From NCBI GenBank assembly GCA_001603335.1, contig LUYR01000029.1:1-8041 (forward strand): a stretch of DNA of 8,041 nt. The letters are read 5' to 3'. The stretch comes from Rhodospirillales bacterium Alpha_05 (GTDB taxonomy: Bacteria > Pseudomonadota > Alphaproteobacteria > Rhodospirillales > Rhodospirillaceae). The notes below the pieces were generated by a model, which ran no database searches, had not been told where the DNA came from, and was given only the letters and a program-made list of their open reading frames with translations. The position numbers and the translations under genes were made by a program. Each line of letters begins with the position of its first letter. Position 1 is the stretch's first letter. Of the stretch, positions 6,128 through 8,041 are shown piece after piece.

Positions 6128-7285
6128 ATGAAAAGCTTTTCCTACGCCAACCCCACCCGCATTCTTTTCGGCGTCGGCCAGATCGCGGCGATCGCGAAAC
6201 AGATCCCCGAGTCGGCCAGGGTCTTGATGACCTACGGCGGCGGCAGCATCAAGGCGAACGGCGTCTACGATCAGGTGATCGCGGCGCTGGGGAGCCGCGA
6301 CGTGGTCGAGTTCGGCGGAATCGAGCCGAACCCCTCGTATGAAACCATGATGCAGGCGGCGGCGGTGGCGCGGGCGCACCAGTCCGACTTCATCCTCGCG
6401 GTGGGCGGCGGGTCGGTGGTGGACGGGAGCAAGTTCCTCGCCGTGGCGCTGAAGCACGACGGGCCCGAGCCCTGGGATCTCATCACCGGCAAGGCCAAGG
6501 TCAAGGGCGCGGTGCCGCTGGGCGCGATCCTCACCCTTCCCGCCACCGGCTCGGAGAGCAATTCGGGCGCGGTGATCACCAACAAGACCCTGGGCGCGAA
6601 AATGGCGCTGATGCACCCGGCGATGTATCCGGTGTTCGCGGTGCTCGACCCCGAGACGACGCGGACGCTGCCGCCGCGCCAAGTCGCCAACGGCGTCGCC
6701 GACGCCTTCGTTCACGTGATCGAGCAGTACCTGACCCAGCCCGCCGACGGGATGGTTCAGGACGCCTATGCCGAGGCGCTGCTGCGCACCCTCATCGCGG
6801 TGGGGCCGAAGACCATCGCCGAGCCCGACGACATGAACGCGCGGGCGAATCTGATGTGGGCGGCGAACCAGGCGCTCAACGGCCTGATCTCGGTGGGCGT
6901 GCCGCAGGACTGGGCGACTCACATGATCGGCCACGAGCTCACCGCGCTCTACGGCGTCGACCACGCGCGCTCGCTCACCATGGTCCTGCCCGCGCTGCTG
7001 CGGGTGCGGCGCGCGACGAAGCGCGCCAAGCTGCTGCAATACGCCGAGCGGGTCTGGGAGATTCGCGAGGGTTCGGACGATGCGCGGATCGAGGCCGCGA
7101 TCGCGCGCACCGAGGCGTTCTTCACCGAGCTCGGCCTGCCGATCCGTCTGTCGCAGGCGGAGATCGCGGAGGGCGCGGCGGAGAAGGTCTGCGCCAATCT
7201 CGTCGCCCACGGCATGACCGCGCTCGGCGAGGACAAGGGCATCACCCCCGAGGTCGCGGCCCGGATTCTTCACCTCGCGGCGTAA
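6128..7285 (+). CDS. yqhD: YqhD-type NADPH-dependent aldehyde reductase (iron-type alcohol dehydrogenase family)
   Basis: A cytoplasmic metal-dependent reductase of short aldehydes. In E. coli YqhD (387 residues) uses NADPH to remove aldehydes formed by lipid peroxidation and related reactive carbonyls. The 385-residue product aligns from end to end with YqhD as I recall it, including PTRILFG, VLMTYGGGS (33-40), EFGGIEPNP (61-69), AVGGGSVVDGSKF (91-103), TLPATGSESNSGAVI (136-150), LPPRQVANGVADAFVH, GVPQDWATHMIGHELTAL and AKLLQYAERVW. Metal ligands are Asp192, His196, His265 and His279, matching Asp194, His198, His267 and His281 of YqhD with a constant offset of two. ATG 6128 is chosen because the protein starts exactly like YqhD and GAAAGG lies at 6113-6118; the in-frame GTG at 5939 would run back through the divergent stress gene. 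Co-transcribed with the metal exporter downstream (9-nt gap). Confidence 0.95.
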   Translation: MKSFSYANPTRILFGVGQIAAIAKQIPESARVLMTYGGGSIKANGVYDQVIAALGSRDVVEFGGIEPNPSYETMMQAAAVARAHQSDFILAVGGGSVVDGSKFLAVALKHDGPEPWDLITGKAKVKGAVPLGAILTLPATGSESNSGAVITNKTLGAKMALMHPAMYPVFAVLDPETTRTLPPRQVANGVADAFVHVIEQYLTQPADGMVQDAYAEALLRTLIAVGPKTIAEPDDMNARANLMWAANQALNGLISVGVPQDWATHMIGHELTALYGVDHARSLTMVLPALLRVRRATKRAKLLQYAERVWEIREGSDDARIEAAIARTEAFFTELGLPIRLSQAEIAEGAAEKVCANLVAHGMTALGEDKGITPEVAARILHLAA

Positions 7286-7289
7286 GGAG
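7284..7289 (+). promoter_or_regulatory. Ribosome binding site overlapping the yqhD stop codon
   Basis: AAGGAG begins within the TAA that ends yqhD and lies 5 nt before the ATG at 7295, fixing the start of the efflux gene and indicating that the two genes are translated from one mRNA. Confidence 0.8.
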
Positions 7290-7294
7290 CCACC

Positions 7295-8041
<747 letters not shown>

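Overview
The window is about 8 kb of very GC-rich DNA whose codons nearly always end in G or C. The protein families (a TipN-like polarity protein, a soluble globin-coupled chemoreceptor, a DmeF-type metal exporter) and the palindromic intergenic repeats fit an alphaproteobacterium, most likely a Rhodospirillales-type organism. The taxonomy is inferred from style and families, not from a marker gene.

Layout. (1) Positions ~33-2837 (+): a very long two-membrane-helix coiled-coil protein resembling the polarity factor TipN, followed by a strong intrinsic terminator at 2865-2891. Its first membrane helix lies upstream of the first usable start codon, and a stop lies just before it, so a frameshift near the window edge is likely. 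(2) 2838-3054: a regulatory gap with a perfect 7-bp-arm palindrome beside a possible promoter. (3) 3055-4401 (+): a cytoplasmic oxygen-sensing chemoreceptor (globin plus MCP signalling domain). (4) 4402-4599: a convergent gap filled by two inverted copies of one structured repeat. (5) 4600-5988 (-): a two-gene operon of a universal stress protein then a fumarylacetoacetate-hydrolase family enzyme. (6) 5989-6127: a divergent promoter region. (7) 6128-8041 (+): a two-gene operon of a YqhD-type NADPH aldehyde reductase then a DmeF-type Co/Ni efflux transporter, cut by the window end.

How the genes may work together. The first two genes both concern cell organisation and behaviour (polarity, aerotaxis), but a terminator separates them. 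The divergent operons around 6 kb look stress-related: a stress protein and a small-acid hydrolase on one side, aldehyde detoxification and metal export on the other.

Most striking are a precise 25-residue repeat (28 copies, one phase break) running through the TipN-like coiled coil, and the inverted pair of intergenic elements whose middle hairpin differs in sequence but stays perfectly paired in both copies. No RNA gene, CRISPR array, insertion sequence or phage gene was seen.
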